Assembly: GCA_027317055.1 (NCBI GenBank)
Contig: DAHVFK010000097.1
Location: 1 to 9,968, forward strand
DNA: 9,968 nt
Source of the DNA: Betaproteobacteria bacterium
GTDB taxonomy: Bacteria; Pseudomonadota; Gammaproteobacteria; Burkholderiales; SG8-39
Direction of reading: 5' to 3'
Below are positions 1 through 7,288 of the stretch, in pieces. The notes under the pieces were generated by a model, which saw only the letters and a program-made list of their open reading frames with translations, had not been told where the DNA came from and searched no databases. Within the stretch, counting starts at the first letter, position 1; each line of letters opens with the position of its first letter. The translations under genes and the position numbers were made by a program.

Positions 1-1023
1 GTCCTCGAACGCGGCCGGATCGAGCGGCACCTGCTCCAGCTTGACGCCGCGCGACTGCAGGTCGGCCGCCGCGCGCTCGACCAGCTGCTGCGCCTCCATC
101 TGCACCAGCGCTTTCGGCAGCTCGATCTTGGTCGCATCGAGCAGCGTTTGCAGCGCCTGCCCCTTGAGTCGGGCCTCGACGCGCTTGTTCACTTCCCGCT
201 CCACGTTCGCCTTGACCTCGGCGCGCATCTTGTCCAAGTCGCCGTCGGCGACCCCGAGCGACTTGGCGAACTCGGCGTCCAGCGCCGGCAGGCGCGGCTC
301 CTCGACCTTCTTCATCGCCAGCGCGAAGCTCGCCGTCTTGCCCGCCACTTCCTTGCCCTGGTAGTCGTCCGGGAAGGTCAGCTCGAAAGTCCTGCTCTCG
401 CCGGCCGCCATGCCGCGCGCGGCGGCCTCGAACGCGGGCAGCGTGCGGCCTTCGCCCAGCAGGAACGCGAACCCGGTCCCCTTGCCGCCCTCGAACGGCG
501 CGTTGTCGATCGTGCCCTCGAAATCGACAGTGACTCGGTCGCCGTCCTGCGCCGCGCGGGTCACCGGCTCGAAACGGGTGCGCTGCTTGCGCAGGATCTC
601 GAGCGTGCGACCCACCGCCCCATCGTCCACCGCCACCTGCGGCCGATCGATGGTCGCGCCGCTCACGTCGCCCGGCTTGAACTCGGGATAGACCTCGAAC
701 GTGGCGCTGAACTCGAGCGCCTTGTCGTCGCCGCCGTCGTGCTTCTCGATCCGCGGGTAGCCCGCGACGCGCAGGTTCCGCTCCTTGACCGCGTCACTGA
801 ACGCCTTCTGCACCGCGTCGCCCAGCACTTTGCTGCGCACCTGCGACCCGTACTGCTGCGCCACCAGCTTCATCGGCACCTTGCCGGGACGGAAGCCCGG
901 CATCTTGACGTTGCGCGCGAGCTTCTTCAGCCGCTCCTCGACCTGGCGCTCGATCTCGTCCACCGGCACCGACATCGACAGGCGCCGCTCGAGGGTGCCC
1001 AGGTTTTCCACGTTTGCCGCCAT
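1..1023 (-). CDS. tig: Trigger factor, ribosome-associated chaperone (3' end beyond window)
   Basis: Trigger factor binds the ribosome near the exit tunnel and holds nascent chains; it also carries an FKBP-type peptidyl-prolyl isomerase domain. The first 341 residues are visible and the C-terminal part lies left of the window (the family is usually about 430-450 aa). The N-terminal domain contains the ribosome-binding signature GFRPGK at residues 43-48. An FKBP-like domain covers about 160-243, starting near DRVTVDFEGTID and including FPDDYQGKEVAGK. The start of the C-terminal substrate-binding domain follows. The ATG at 1023 is supported by the match of MAANVENLGTLERRL to family N-termini and by a GAGGA ribosome-binding site 10 nt upstream. 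It lies 47 nt downstream of tRNA-Leu with no terminator between them, so it is probably co-transcribed. In many betaproteobacteria clpP and clpX follow; that would be off-window here. Confidence 0.96.
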   Translation of the reverse strand, partial: MAANVENLGTLERRLSMSVPVDEIERQVEERLKKLARNVKMPGFRPGKVPMKLVAQQYGSQVRSKVLGDAVQKAFSDAVKERNLRVAGYPRIEKHDGGDDKALEFSATFEVYPEFKPGDVSGATIDRPQVAVDDGAVGRTLEILRKQRTRFEPVTRAAQDGDRVTVDFEGTIDNAPFEGGKGTGFAFLLGEGRTLPAFEAAARGMAAGESRTFELTFPDDYQGKEVAGKTASFALAMKKVEEPRLPALDAEFAKSLGVADGDLDKMRAEVKANVEREVNKRVEARLKGQALQTLLDATKIELPKALVQMEAQQLVERAAADLQSRGVKLEQVPLDPAAFED

Positions 1024-1033
1024 GCGTATCGAT

Positions 1034-1038
1034 TCCTC
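1034..1038 (-). promoter_or_regulatory. Ribosome binding site of tig
   Basis: Minus-strand GAGGA with a 10-nt spacer to the tig ATG. It is the clearest Shine-Dalgarno sequence in the window and fixes the trigger factor start. Most other genes here have weak sites and depend on overlap with the gene upstream. Confidence 0.7.
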
Positions 1039-1070
1039 GTTGTCTCCCGCCCGTTGCCGGGTGCTACCGG

Positions 1071-1155
1071 TGGTGCGAAGGGTGGGACTCGAACCCACAA
1101 GCGTTTCCGCGCTGGAACCTAAATCCAGTGCGTCTACCAATTCCGCCACCTTCGC
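1071..1155 (-). tRNA. tRNA-Leu (anticodon UAG)
   Basis: An 85-nt class II tRNA on the minus strand with encoded CCA. The acceptor stem pairs GCGAAGG with CCTTCGC, followed by discriminator A. The D-arm contains AATTGGTAGACGCA, typical of leucine tRNAs. The anticodon stem CTGGA/TCCAG encloses the loop TTTAGGT, giving anticodon TAG. The long variable arm has a GCG-GAAA-CGC hairpin, and the T-arm is GTGGG-TTCGAGT-CCCAC. The long variable arm and this anticodon identify it as Leu(UAG), which reads CUN codons. It lies directly upstream of tig, a common arrangement in betaproteobacteria. Confidence 0.97.
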
Positions 1156-1182
1156 CCGAAGCGGGTACTGCAAAAGCGCTCC

Positions 1183-1188
1183 ATTATA
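1183..1188 (-). promoter_or_regulatory. Probable -10 box of the tRNA-Leu/tig transcript
   Basis: A perfect TATAAT on the minus strand, 27 nt before the mature tRNA 5' end, leaving room for a start site near 1176 and a leader of about 20 nt. The sequence just after it is GC-rich (GGAGCGC), as is common at stable-RNA promoters under stringent control. No good -35 element is found at 16-18 nt spacing (GAAGGG at 17 nt). The position and the rarity of AT-rich hexamers in this GC-rich DNA support the call. Confidence 0.55.
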
Positions 1189-1190
1189 CT
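1185..1190 (+). promoter_or_regulatory. Possible -10 box for the hpnC operon, overlapping the tRNA promoter
   Basis: TATACT on the plus strand overlaps the minus-strand TATAAT by four bases. It is the only AT-rich hexamer resembling a -10 box between the tRNA and hpnC, but there is no recognisable -35 at normal spacing (CGGGTA at 17 nt). If real, the start site would be near 1197, leaving a leader of about 50 nt before the hpnC GTG. The base match may be no more than a by-product of the divergent tRNA promoter. Confidence 0.25.
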
Positions 1191-1247
1191 GTGGAAAGCG
1201 CCCCGCCCTTCGCGCGCGCAGCGCGTTTTCCCTTTAAGAATCATACG

Positions 1248-2051
1248 GTGTCCATCGAGCACTACGAGAACTTCCCGGTCGCGTCGCTGCTGCTGCCCGC
1301 GGCCGAGCGGGCGCCCGTGGGCGTGATCTACCGCTTCGCCCGCAGCGCCGACGACTTCGCCGACGAGGGCGATCTGGCGCCGCACGTGCGGCTCGCGCGC
1401 CTGGAGGCGTATCGCGCCGCGCTGCACGGCATCGCGCGCGGCGAACCGCCGCGCGAACCACTGTTCAAAGACCTCGCGCGCCTGGTGCGCGAGCGCGAGC
1501 TTCCGCTCGAGCCGTTGCACGACCTGCTGGACGCCTTCTCGCAGGATGTGCTCAAGCCGCGCTACGCCGACTATGCCGAGCTGCTCGAGTACTGCCGCCG
1601 TTCCGCCAATCCGGTCGGCCGCCTGCTGCTGCACCTTTTCCGCGCCGCCACGCCCGACAACGTCGTGCGATCGGACGCGGTGTGCAGCGCGCTGCAGCTG
1701 GCGAATTTCTGGCAGGATGTGGCGCTCGATTACGCCAAGGGAAGGATCTACCTGCCGCAGGACGAGATGGCGCGCTTCGGGGTGAGCGAAGCGCATATCG
1801 CCGAGCGCCGCTGCGACGACGCCTGGCGCGCGCTGCTCGGGTTCCAGGTCGAGCGCACGCGCGCGATGTTGCTCGGCGGCGCCCCGCTCGGGCGCCGCCT
1901 GCCGGGGCGCATCGGGCTCGAGATCCGCGCCACCGTCGAGGGCGGGCTGCGCGTGCTCGACAAGCTTGGCACGGTGCATTTCGACGTCTTTCGCCGCCGC
2001 CCGGTCCTCCAATGGTACGACTGGCCGCTGCTCCTTTGGCGCGCGCTGTGA
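1248..2051 (+). CDS. hpnC: Hydroxysqualene synthase HpnC (squalene/phytoene synthase family)
   Basis: HpnC converts presqualene diphosphate to hydroxysqualene, the second of three steps from farnesyl diphosphate to squalene for hopanoids. The 267-aa protein is all-helical isoprenoid-synthase type. A first Asp-rich motif DDFAD lies at 35-39. ANPVGRLLLHLF is at 120-131. The second Asp-rich motif NFWQDVALD is at 153-161, followed by KGRIYLP at 164-170. The N-terminus, EHYENFPVAS after a GTG start, matches HpnC proteins well; no ATG is available upstream, and another in-frame GTG at 1191 would add an unrelated extension. No strong ribosome-binding site is seen. The gene leads a four-gene overlapping operon. 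Phytoene synthase for carotenoids was considered, but the hpnC-D-E order and the sequence argue for HpnC. Confidence 0.94.
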   Translation: MSIEHYENFPVASLLLPAAERAPVGVIYRFARSADDFADEGDLAPHVRLARLEAYRAALHGIARGEPPREPLFKDLARLVRERELPLEPLHDLLDAFSQDVLKPRYADYAELLEYCRRSANPVGRLLLHLFRAATPDNVVRSDAVCSALQLANFWQDVALDYAKGRIYLPQDEMARFGVSEAHIAERRCDDAWRALLGFQVERTRAMLLGGAPLGRRLPGRIGLEIRATVEGGLRVLDKLGTVHFDVFRRRPVLQWYDWPLLLWRAL

Positions 2052-2881
2052 CCCCCGACGAGTACTGCCAGCAGAAGGCGGCCGCGAGCGGCTCGAGCTT
2101 CTACTACGCGTTCCTGTTCCTGCCGCCCGAGCGGCGGCGCGCGATCACCGCCCTGTACGCCTTCTGCCGCGAAGTGGACGACGCCGTCGACGGCGTGTCC
2201 GAGCCGCAGCTCGCGCGCGCCAAGCTCGACTGGTGGCGCTCGGAGATCGCGAACCTGAGCGCCGGCAGACCGCAGCACCCGGTCACGCGCGCCCTGGCGC
2301 CCGCCGCGGCGAGCTTCGGCGTCAGCGCAGCGCGCCTGAACGAGATCGTCGACGGCATGCAGATGGACCTGGAGCAGTCGCGCTACCTCGATTTCAAGGG
2401 CCTCGAGCGCTACTGCTACCACGTCGCGGGCGTGGTCGGGATCCTCTCGGCCGGGATCTTCGGCTATCGCGACCCGCGCACGCTCGAATACGCCGAGCAG
2501 CTCGGCACCGCGTTCCAGCTCACCAATATCATCCGCGACGTGGGCGAGGACGCGCGCAACAACCGCATTTACCTGCCGCTGGAGGACCTCAAGGCGCACG
2601 CCGTCACCGCGGCCGACATTCTCAACGCGCGCTACAGCGACGCCTTCGCCACGCTGATGCGCTTCCAGGCCCGCCGCGCGCAGGCTTACTACGACAAAGC
2701 GCTCGGCGCGCTGCCGCAGGCCGATCGCCGCGCGCAGCGCCCCGGGCTGATCATGGCCGCGATCTACCGCACTCTGCTGGCCGAGATCGAGCGCGACGGC
2801 TTCAGGGTGCTCGACCGGCATACCTCGCTCACGCCGCTGCGCAAGCTGTGGATCGCCTGGAAGACGTGGATCGGCGCGTAG
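2048..2881 (+). CDS. hpnD: Presqualene diphosphate synthase HpnD
   Basis: HpnD condenses two farnesyl diphosphates into presqualene diphosphate, the first step of the bacterial three-enzyme squalene route. The 277-aa protein is of normal family length. It shows FYYAFLFLPPERRRAI at 18-33 and the first Asp-rich motif CREVDDAVD at 40-48. DGMQMDLE is at 102-109, RYCYHVAGVVG at 121-131, and the second Asp-rich motif QLTNIIRDVGED at 157-168, with RIYLP after it. These are the squalene/phytoene synthase signatures with all metal-binding aspartates present. The GTG start overlaps the hpnC stop as GTGA, so translation is probably coupled. It is a paralogue of HpnC, which is typical of this pair. It could be named phytoene synthase by homology alone, but the HpnC and HpnE neighbours settle it. 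Confidence 0.95.
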   Translation: MTPDEYCQQKAAASGSSFYYAFLFLPPERRRAITALYAFCREVDDAVDGVSEPQLARAKLDWWRSEIANLSAGRPQHPVTRALAPAAASFGVSAARLNEIVDGMQMDLEQSRYLDFKGLERYCYHVAGVVGILSAGIFGYRDPRTLEYAEQLGTAFQLTNIIRDVGEDARNNRIYLPLEDLKAHAVTAADILNARYSDAFATLMRFQARRAQAYYDKALGALPQADRRAQRPGLIMAAIYRTLLAEIERDGFRVLDRHTSLTPLRKLWIAWKTWIGA

Positions 2882-4098
2882 CGATCGTCGGCGCCGGCTA
2901 CGCCGGCATGGCCTGCGCCGTGACACTCGCGGATCAAGGCGTGCCGGTCACGGTGTACGAATCGGGCCCGGTGCCCGGCGGGCGCGCGCGTCGCGTCGTA
3001 TCGCAGGGCGACGCGCTCGACAACGGCCAGCACATCCTGATCGGCGCCTACGGCGAGCTGTTGGGCCTGATGCGGCGCGTCGGCGTGCCAAGCGACGCGC
3101 TGCTGCGCATGCCGCTCGAGCTGCGCTACGCCGGCGGCTTCGCGCTGCGCGCACTCCGGCTGCCCGCCCCGCTCGGGCTGCTCGGCGGGCTGCTCGCCGC
3201 ACGCGGCGCGCCGTTCGGCGAGCGGCTGGGCGCGGTTCGCTTCGTGCTCGCGCTGCGCCGCGCCGGCTTTCGCGCCGGCGCGCACGACACGGTGCAAAGC
3301 CTGCTGCGGGCGCACCGGCAGGACGGCGGCATCGGCCACTTCCTGTGGCGTCCGCTGTGCGTCTCGGCGCTCAACACCCCGCCCGAGCGCGCCGCCGCGG
3401 GTGCCTTCCTCGCGGTGCTGCGCGACACGCTCGGCGCCGCGGCGGGCGCGAGCGATCTCTTGCTGCCGCGCGTCGACCTGAGCCGCCTGTTCCCCGAGCC
3501 GGCCGCGGACTGGCTGGCGGCACACGGCGGCGAGCTGCGCCTGAACGCGCGCGTGCGTGACCTCGAGGTCCTGCGGCGCGAGCACGCGGCGGTGGTGGTC
3601 GCGGTCGGACCGCACCAGCTCGCGGCGCTGCTGCCGGAGAGCGCGCCGGACTACGAGTACCAGCCGATCTACACGATATACCTTCAGTATCCCGAGCACG
3701 TGCGGCTGCCGCTGCCGCTACTCGGCCTGGACGCCGGGCTGGTGCAGTGGGTGTTCGACCGCGGCGCGCTGCTCGGCGAGCGCGGGCGGCTCGCGTGCGT
3801 GATCAGCGCGCAGGGCGATCACCAGCAGATGGAGCACGCCGAGCTCGGCGCAACCTGCGCGCGCGAGCTGGCGCAGGCGCTGCCGCAGCTGCCGGCACCG
3901 CTTTCGGCGCGCGTGATCGCCGAGAAGCGCGCCACGGTTGCCTGCACGCCCGGCCTCGCGCGGCCCGGGCCCGAGACGCCGCTGCCCGACGTGTTCCTCG
4001 CCGGCGACTACACCGACCCCGAGTATCCGCCGACGCTGGAAGCGGCCGCGCGCAGCGGCGTGCGCGCCGCACGCCTCTGCTATTGTCGAATCCGATGA
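2866..4098 (+). CDS. hpnE: Hydroxysqualene dehydroxylase HpnE (FAD-dependent)
   Basis: HpnE is an FAD-dependent amine-oxidase/desaturase-fold flavoprotein that reduces hydroxysqualene to squalene, the last step of the hpnCDE route. The 410-aa protein begins with a Rossmann dinucleotide motif, VAIVGAGYAG at 5-14. The ribose-binding Glu is residue 32, followed by GGRA at 38-41 and DNGQHILIGAY at 52-62. The C-terminal FAD contact LPDVFLAGDYTDPEYPPTLE starts at 373. The GTG at 2866 places the nucleotide-binding strand right at the N-terminus as expected; it overlaps the end of hpnD by 16 nt. No ATG lies nearby in frame. The stop overlaps the ATG of the methyltransferase downstream (ATGA). Older annotation would call it phytoene desaturase or squalene-associated FAD-dependent desaturase. 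Confidence 0.93.
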   Translation: MDRRVAIVGAGYAGMACAVTLADQGVPVTVYESGPVPGGRARRVVSQGDALDNGQHILIGAYGELLGLMRRVGVPSDALLRMPLELRYAGGFALRALRLPAPLGLLGGLLAARGAPFGERLGAVRFVLALRRAGFRAGAHDTVQSLLRAHRQDGGIGHFLWRPLCVSALNTPPERAAAGAFLAVLRDTLGAAAGASDLLLPRVDLSRLFPEPAADWLAAHGGELRLNARVRDLEVLRREHAAVVVAVGPHQLAALLPESAPDYEYQPIYTIYLQYPEHVRLPLPLLGLDAGLVQWVFDRGALLGERGRLACVISAQGDHQQMEHAELGATCARELAQALPQLPAPLSARVIAEKRATVACTPGLARPGPETPLPDVFLAGDYTDPEYPPTLEAAARSGVRAARLCYCRIR

Positions 4099-4862
4099 GC
4101 TGGGATCCCGCGCAGTACCTCAAGTTTTCGGGCGAGCGGCTGCGGCCCGCGCTCGACCTGCTGGCGCGCGTGCCGGCCGCCGCGCCGCGCGCGGTGGTCG
4201 ATCTCGGCTGCGGCGCGGGCAACCTCATGCCGCTGCTGCGCGAGCGCTGGCCGCAGGCCCGGTTGACCGGCATCGACGGCTCGCCGCAGATGCTGGCCAA
4301 GGCGCGCGCCGACCATCCGGGGATCGAGTTCGTCCAGGCCGACGTCGGCGCCTGGCGCCCCGCGCAGCCGGTCGACGTGCTCTACAGCAACGCGACGCTC
4401 CACTGGCTCGACGGGCACGAAAGCCTTTTCCCGCGCTTGCTCGAGTCGGTCGCTCCGGGCGGCTGGCTCGCGGTGCAGATGCCGCGCAACTTTGGCGCGC
4501 CGTCGCACACCGGCGTGCGCGACACGATCGAGAACGGACCCTGGCGCGCGCGGCTCGAGCCCCACTTGCGCCCGAGTCCGGTGGCCGGGCCGCAGTTCTA
4601 CTGGCGCCTGCTGCACGCCAAGGCCGCGGCGCTCGAGATCTGGGAAACCGAGTACCTGCTGGCGCTGCGCGGCGACAACCCGGTGGCGGAGTTCGTCAAG
4701 GGCAGCTGGCTCAAACCCTTCCTCGACCGGCTCGAGGAGCCCGAGCGCAGCGCCTTCGAGGCGGATTACCGCGCGCGCGTACTCGCCGCCTATCAGCCCG
4801 AGGCCAACGGCAGCACGCTGTTCCCCTTCCGGCGCCTGTTCATCGTCGCGCAGCGCGGCTAG
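4095..4862 (+). CDS. tam: Trans-aconitate 2-methyltransferase-like SAM-dependent methyltransferase
   Basis: The 255-aa protein is a class I SAM-dependent methyltransferase resembling E. coli Tam (252 aa) along its whole length. Shared features are the N-terminal W-x-P-x-x-Y-L-x-F-S-x-E-R pattern, motif I VVDLGCGAGNL at 34-44, the acidic ribose ligand in GIDGSPQM at 59-66, QADVGAW at 81-87 and SNATLHWL at 98-105. LAVQMPRNF and the C-terminal RLFIVAQR are further matches. Tam methylates trans-aconitate, a side product that inhibits the citrate cycle, and acts in the cytosol. The ATG overlaps the hpnE stop (ATGA), making it the fourth gene of the squalene operon. The substrate in this organism is inferred from similarity only; another small carboxylic acid is possible. 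Its stop codon overlaps the radA stop on the other strand. Confidence 0.85.
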   Translation: MSWDPAQYLKFSGERLRPALDLLARVPAAAPRAVVDLGCGAGNLMPLLRERWPQARLTGIDGSPQMLAKARADHPGIEFVQADVGAWRPAQPVDVLYSNATLHWLDGHESLFPRLLESVAPGGWLAVQMPRNFGAPSHTGVRDTIENGPWRARLEPHLRPSPVAGPQFYWRLLHAKAAALEIWETEYLLALRGDNPVAEFVKGSWLKPFLDRLEEPERSAFEADYRARVLAAYQPEANGSTLFPFRRLFIVAQRG

Positions 4863-6208
4863 ATTTCCCGCAGCGCCTGCACCGCCCGGTCGACCCGCTC
4901 GACCGCGATCAGCACGAGCCCGGCGATCGGCTTGAGCCGGTTCGCCTTCGGCACGATCGCGCGCTCGAAGCCGAGCTTGGCCGCCTCCTTCAGCCGTTCC
5001 TGGCCGCGCGGCGCCGGGCGCACCTCGCCCGCGAGACCGACCTCGCCGAACACCGCCACACGGCCCGGGATCGGGCGGTCGGTGAGCGAGGACACGATGG
5101 CGAGCGACACCGCGAGGTCGGCCGCCGGCTCGGCGATGCGCACCCCGCCCACCGCGTTGACGAACACGTCCTGGTCCACGGTGGCGATGCCCGCGTGCCG
5201 GTGCAGCACGGCGAGCAGCATCGCGAGCCGGTTCTGCTCCAGCCCGACCGAGAGGCGGCGCGGGGTCGGCGCCTGGGCCGCATCGACCAGGGCCTGGATC
5301 TCGACCAGCAGCGGCCGCGTGCCCTCCAGCGTCGCCAGCACGCAGGAGCCCGCTACGTCGCGCTCGTGCTGCGACAGGAACAGCGCCGAAGGGTTGCTCA
5401 CCGTACGCAGGCCCTTCTCGGTCATGGCGAACACACCCAGCTCGTTGACTGCTCCGAAGCGGTTCTTCACCGCGCGCACGAGGCGGAACGCGGAGTGAGG
5501 GTCGCCCTCGAAGTGCAGCACGGTGTCGACGATGTGCTCGAGCACGCGCGGCCCGGCGATCGCGCCTTCCTTGGTCACGTGCCCGATGAGCAGGATCGCC
5601 GTGCCGTTGCGCTTTGCCACGCGCGTGAGCTGCGCTGCGCATTCGCGCACCTGCGCGACCGATCCGGGCGCCGACTGCATCTGCTCCGAATAAAGCGTCT
5701 GGATCGAGTCGATCACCGCCACCCGCGGCCGCTCGGCCTCGAGCGCGGCGACGATGCGCTCGAGCTGGATCTCGGCCAGCAGGCGCACCCTGCCCGCCGG
5801 CAGCGCAAGACGCCGCGCGCGCAGCGCGATCTGCTGCGCCGACTCTTCGCCCGAAATATAGAGCGAGGACGATTCGAGCGCCGAGACGCATTGCAGCAGC
5901 AGGGTCGACTTGCCGATCCCGGGGTCGCCTGCGAGCAGCGCCACCTGTCCCGCGACCAGCCCGCCGCCGAGCACCCGGTCGAGCTCGCCGATGCCGCTCG
6001 GGAGGCGGCCGAGCTCGCGCGTCTCGATCTCGGCCAGCGGCACCGGCGCCGCGGCCGGCGCCGGCGGCGCGTAGCGGTGCGCGGACGAACGCTCGGCAAT
6101 CGTCTCGGAGAGCGTGCCGGCCGCGCCGCAGGCCGGGCAGGCGCCGAACCATTGCAGCGCGCTGGCGCCGCACTCGGAGCAGACGTAGACCGACTTCGCG
6201 CGCGCCAT
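4859..6208 (-). CDS. radA: DNA repair and recombination protein RadA
   Basis: RadA (Sms) is a RecA-related ATPase that promotes branch migration during homologous recombination and repair. The 449-aa protein has the complete family layout. An N-terminal zinc finger uses C10, C13, C24 and C27. Walker A is GDPGIGKST at 94-102 and Walker B VAVIDSIQT at 163-171. The RadA-specific KNRFG motif is at 248-252, and a Lon-protease-like C-terminal domain runs from about 275 to the end. The ATG shares one base with the alr stop (TGATG), so translation follows from alr. It is the last gene of the minus-strand operon. Its TAG stop lies inside a CTAG shared with the stop of the convergent methyltransferase gene, and no terminator hairpin separates the two. 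Confidence 0.97.
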   Translation of the reverse strand: MARAKSVYVCSECGASALQWFGACPACGAAGTLSETIAERSSAHRYAPPAPAAAPVPLAEIETRELGRLPSGIGELDRVLGGGLVAGQVALLAGDPGIGKSTLLLQCVSALESSSLYISGEESAQQIALRARRLALPAGRVRLLAEIQLERIVAALEAERPRVAVIDSIQTLYSEQMQSAPGSVAQVRECAAQLTRVAKRNGTAILLIGHVTKEGAIAGPRVLEHIVDTVLHFEGDPHSAFRLVRAVKNRFGAVNELGVFAMTEKGLRTVSNPSALFLSQHERDVAGSCVLATLEGTRPLLVEIQALVDAAQAPTPRRLSVGLEQNRLAMLLAVLHRHAGIATVDQDVFVNAVGGVRIAEPAADLAVSLAIVSSLTDRPIPGRVAVFGEVGLAGEVRPAPRGQERLKEAAKLGFERAIVPKANRLKPIAGLVLIAVERVDRAVQALREI

Positions 6209-7281
6209 CACGCCACCTCTAGCACCGGAACGCGCGGCGCGAGCGCGCACAGCAGCTCGTAGCTCAAGGTTCCCGCCGAGGCGGCCACCTCGTCGGCCGA
6301 CAGGCCCTGGCCCCACAGCGTCACCTGCGAGCCGATGCCGGCCCCGGGAATGCGGCTCAGGTCGACGCAGATCATGTCCATCGACACCCGGCCCACGGTG
6401 CGCGTGCGCACGCCGTCGACCAGGATCGGCGTGCCCGAGGGCGCGTGGCGCGGGTAGCCGTCGGCGTAGCCGCAGGCCGCGACCCCCACGGTCATCTCGC
6501 CCGCAGCCTGGTAGGAAAAGCCGTAGCCGACGCGCTCGCGCGGCGTCAGGCGCTGCTGCGCGATGATCTCGGTCTTCAACGTCATCGCCGGCTCGAGCTC
6601 GAGCTCGATCGCGCTGCGATCGGCGAACGGCGAGCAGCCGTAGAGCATGATTCCCGGCCGCACCCAGTCGGCGCGGGTCTCGGGAAAGCGCAGCAGCGCG
6701 GCCGAATTGGCGAGCGAGCGCGGCGCACCCGCGTACGGCGCCACGATCTCCTCGAACCGGGCGAGCTGCGCCTCGACCCCGCTTGCGCCGTCGGCGTCGG
6801 CGAAATGGGTCATCAGCGTCACCGTACGCACCTGCGGATTGGCCTCGAGCGCGTTCCACCCCAGGCGCACGTTGTCGAGCGTGAAGCCGAGCCGGTTCAT
6901 GCCGCTGTTGACCTTCAGGTAGACGTCGACCGGCGCCGCGAGCGGCGTCTTGGCGAGCATCTCGATCTGCGCCGTGCTGTGCACCACCGGCGTCAGGCGC
7001 TGCTCGCACACCAGCGCCAGGTCCTGCGCGCTGAAAAAGCCCTCCAGCAGCAGGATCGGTTTTTGCACGCCTGCCAGCCGCAGCATGATTGCTTGTTCGA
7101 AGTCGAGCAGCGCGTAGCCGTCGGCGCCGGCGAGCGCGCCGGCGGCGCGCCGCAGGCCGTGGCCGTAGGCGTCGGCCTTGACTACGGCCCAAACCTTGGC
7201 GCTGCCCGCGCACTCGCGCGCGCGCTCGAGGTTGTGCGCCAGCGCGCGGAGCGAGATGGAGGCGCGGATCGGTCGCGGCAT
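6208..7281 (-). CDS. alr: Alanine racemase
   Basis: This PLP-dependent racemase interconverts L- and D-alanine, supplying D-Ala for peptidoglycan. The 357-aa protein has the PLP-binding Lys35 in AVVKADAYGHG and the catalytic Tyr253 in VGYGFSYQ. The SGMNRLGF loop with Arg130 and WVRPGIMLYG at 206-215 are also intact. SMDM at 300-303 belongs to the C-terminal beta domain. The ATG start follows the amidotransferase-like gene by 7 nt, and the stop overlaps the radA start. Whether it plays the housekeeping (Alr) or catabolic (DadX) role cannot be settled by sequence; linkage to radA and absence of dadA nearby favour the housekeeping one. Confidence 0.96.
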   Translation of the reverse strand: MPRPIRASISLRALAHNLERARECAGSAKVWAVVKADAYGHGLRRAAGALAGADGYALLDFEQAIMLRLAGVQKPILLLEGFFSAQDLALVCEQRLTPVVHSTAQIEMLAKTPLAAPVDVYLKVNSGMNRLGFTLDNVRLGWNALEANPQVRTVTLMTHFADADGASGVEAQLARFEEIVAPYAGAPRSLANSAALLRFPETRADWVRPGIMLYGCSPFADRSAIELELEPAMTLKTEIIAQQRLTPRERVGYGFSYQAAGEMTVGVAACGYADGYPRHAPSGTPILVDGVRTRTVGRVSMDMICVDLSRIPGAGIGSQVTLWGQGLSADEVAASAGTLSYELLCALAPRVPVLEVA

Positions 7282-7288
7282 GCGCGCC

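Noticed and set aside
1050..1061. Small hairpin with a GCAA tetraloop between tRNA-Leu and tig
   Set aside because: The stem is only four base pairs with no T-run; it could aid tRNA 3' processing, but chance occurrence in GC-rich DNA is as likely.
148..1122. Long plus-strand open frame opposite trigger factor
   Set aside because: It is rich in Arg, His and Leu with no domain pattern and mirrors the codon structure of the clear tig gene; it also runs into the tRNA.
1248..4098. Carotenoid (phytoene synthase/desaturase) cluster
   Set aside because: Two tandem synthase paralogues followed by this FAD enzyme, with HpnC-, HpnD- and HpnE-type motifs, fit squalene synthesis; no other carotenoid gene is present.
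3938..6262. 774-codon plus-strand open frame across tam and radA
   Set aside because: It spans two well-supported genes in the wrong frame or strand; its Arg/Ala-rich composition is typical of GC-rich shadow frames.
6591..6608. Hexamer repeat GCTCGA x3 within alr
   Set aside because: It encodes an alternating Glu-Leu stretch (ELELE) in a well-aligned part of alanine racemase and reflects codon bias rather than a repeat element.
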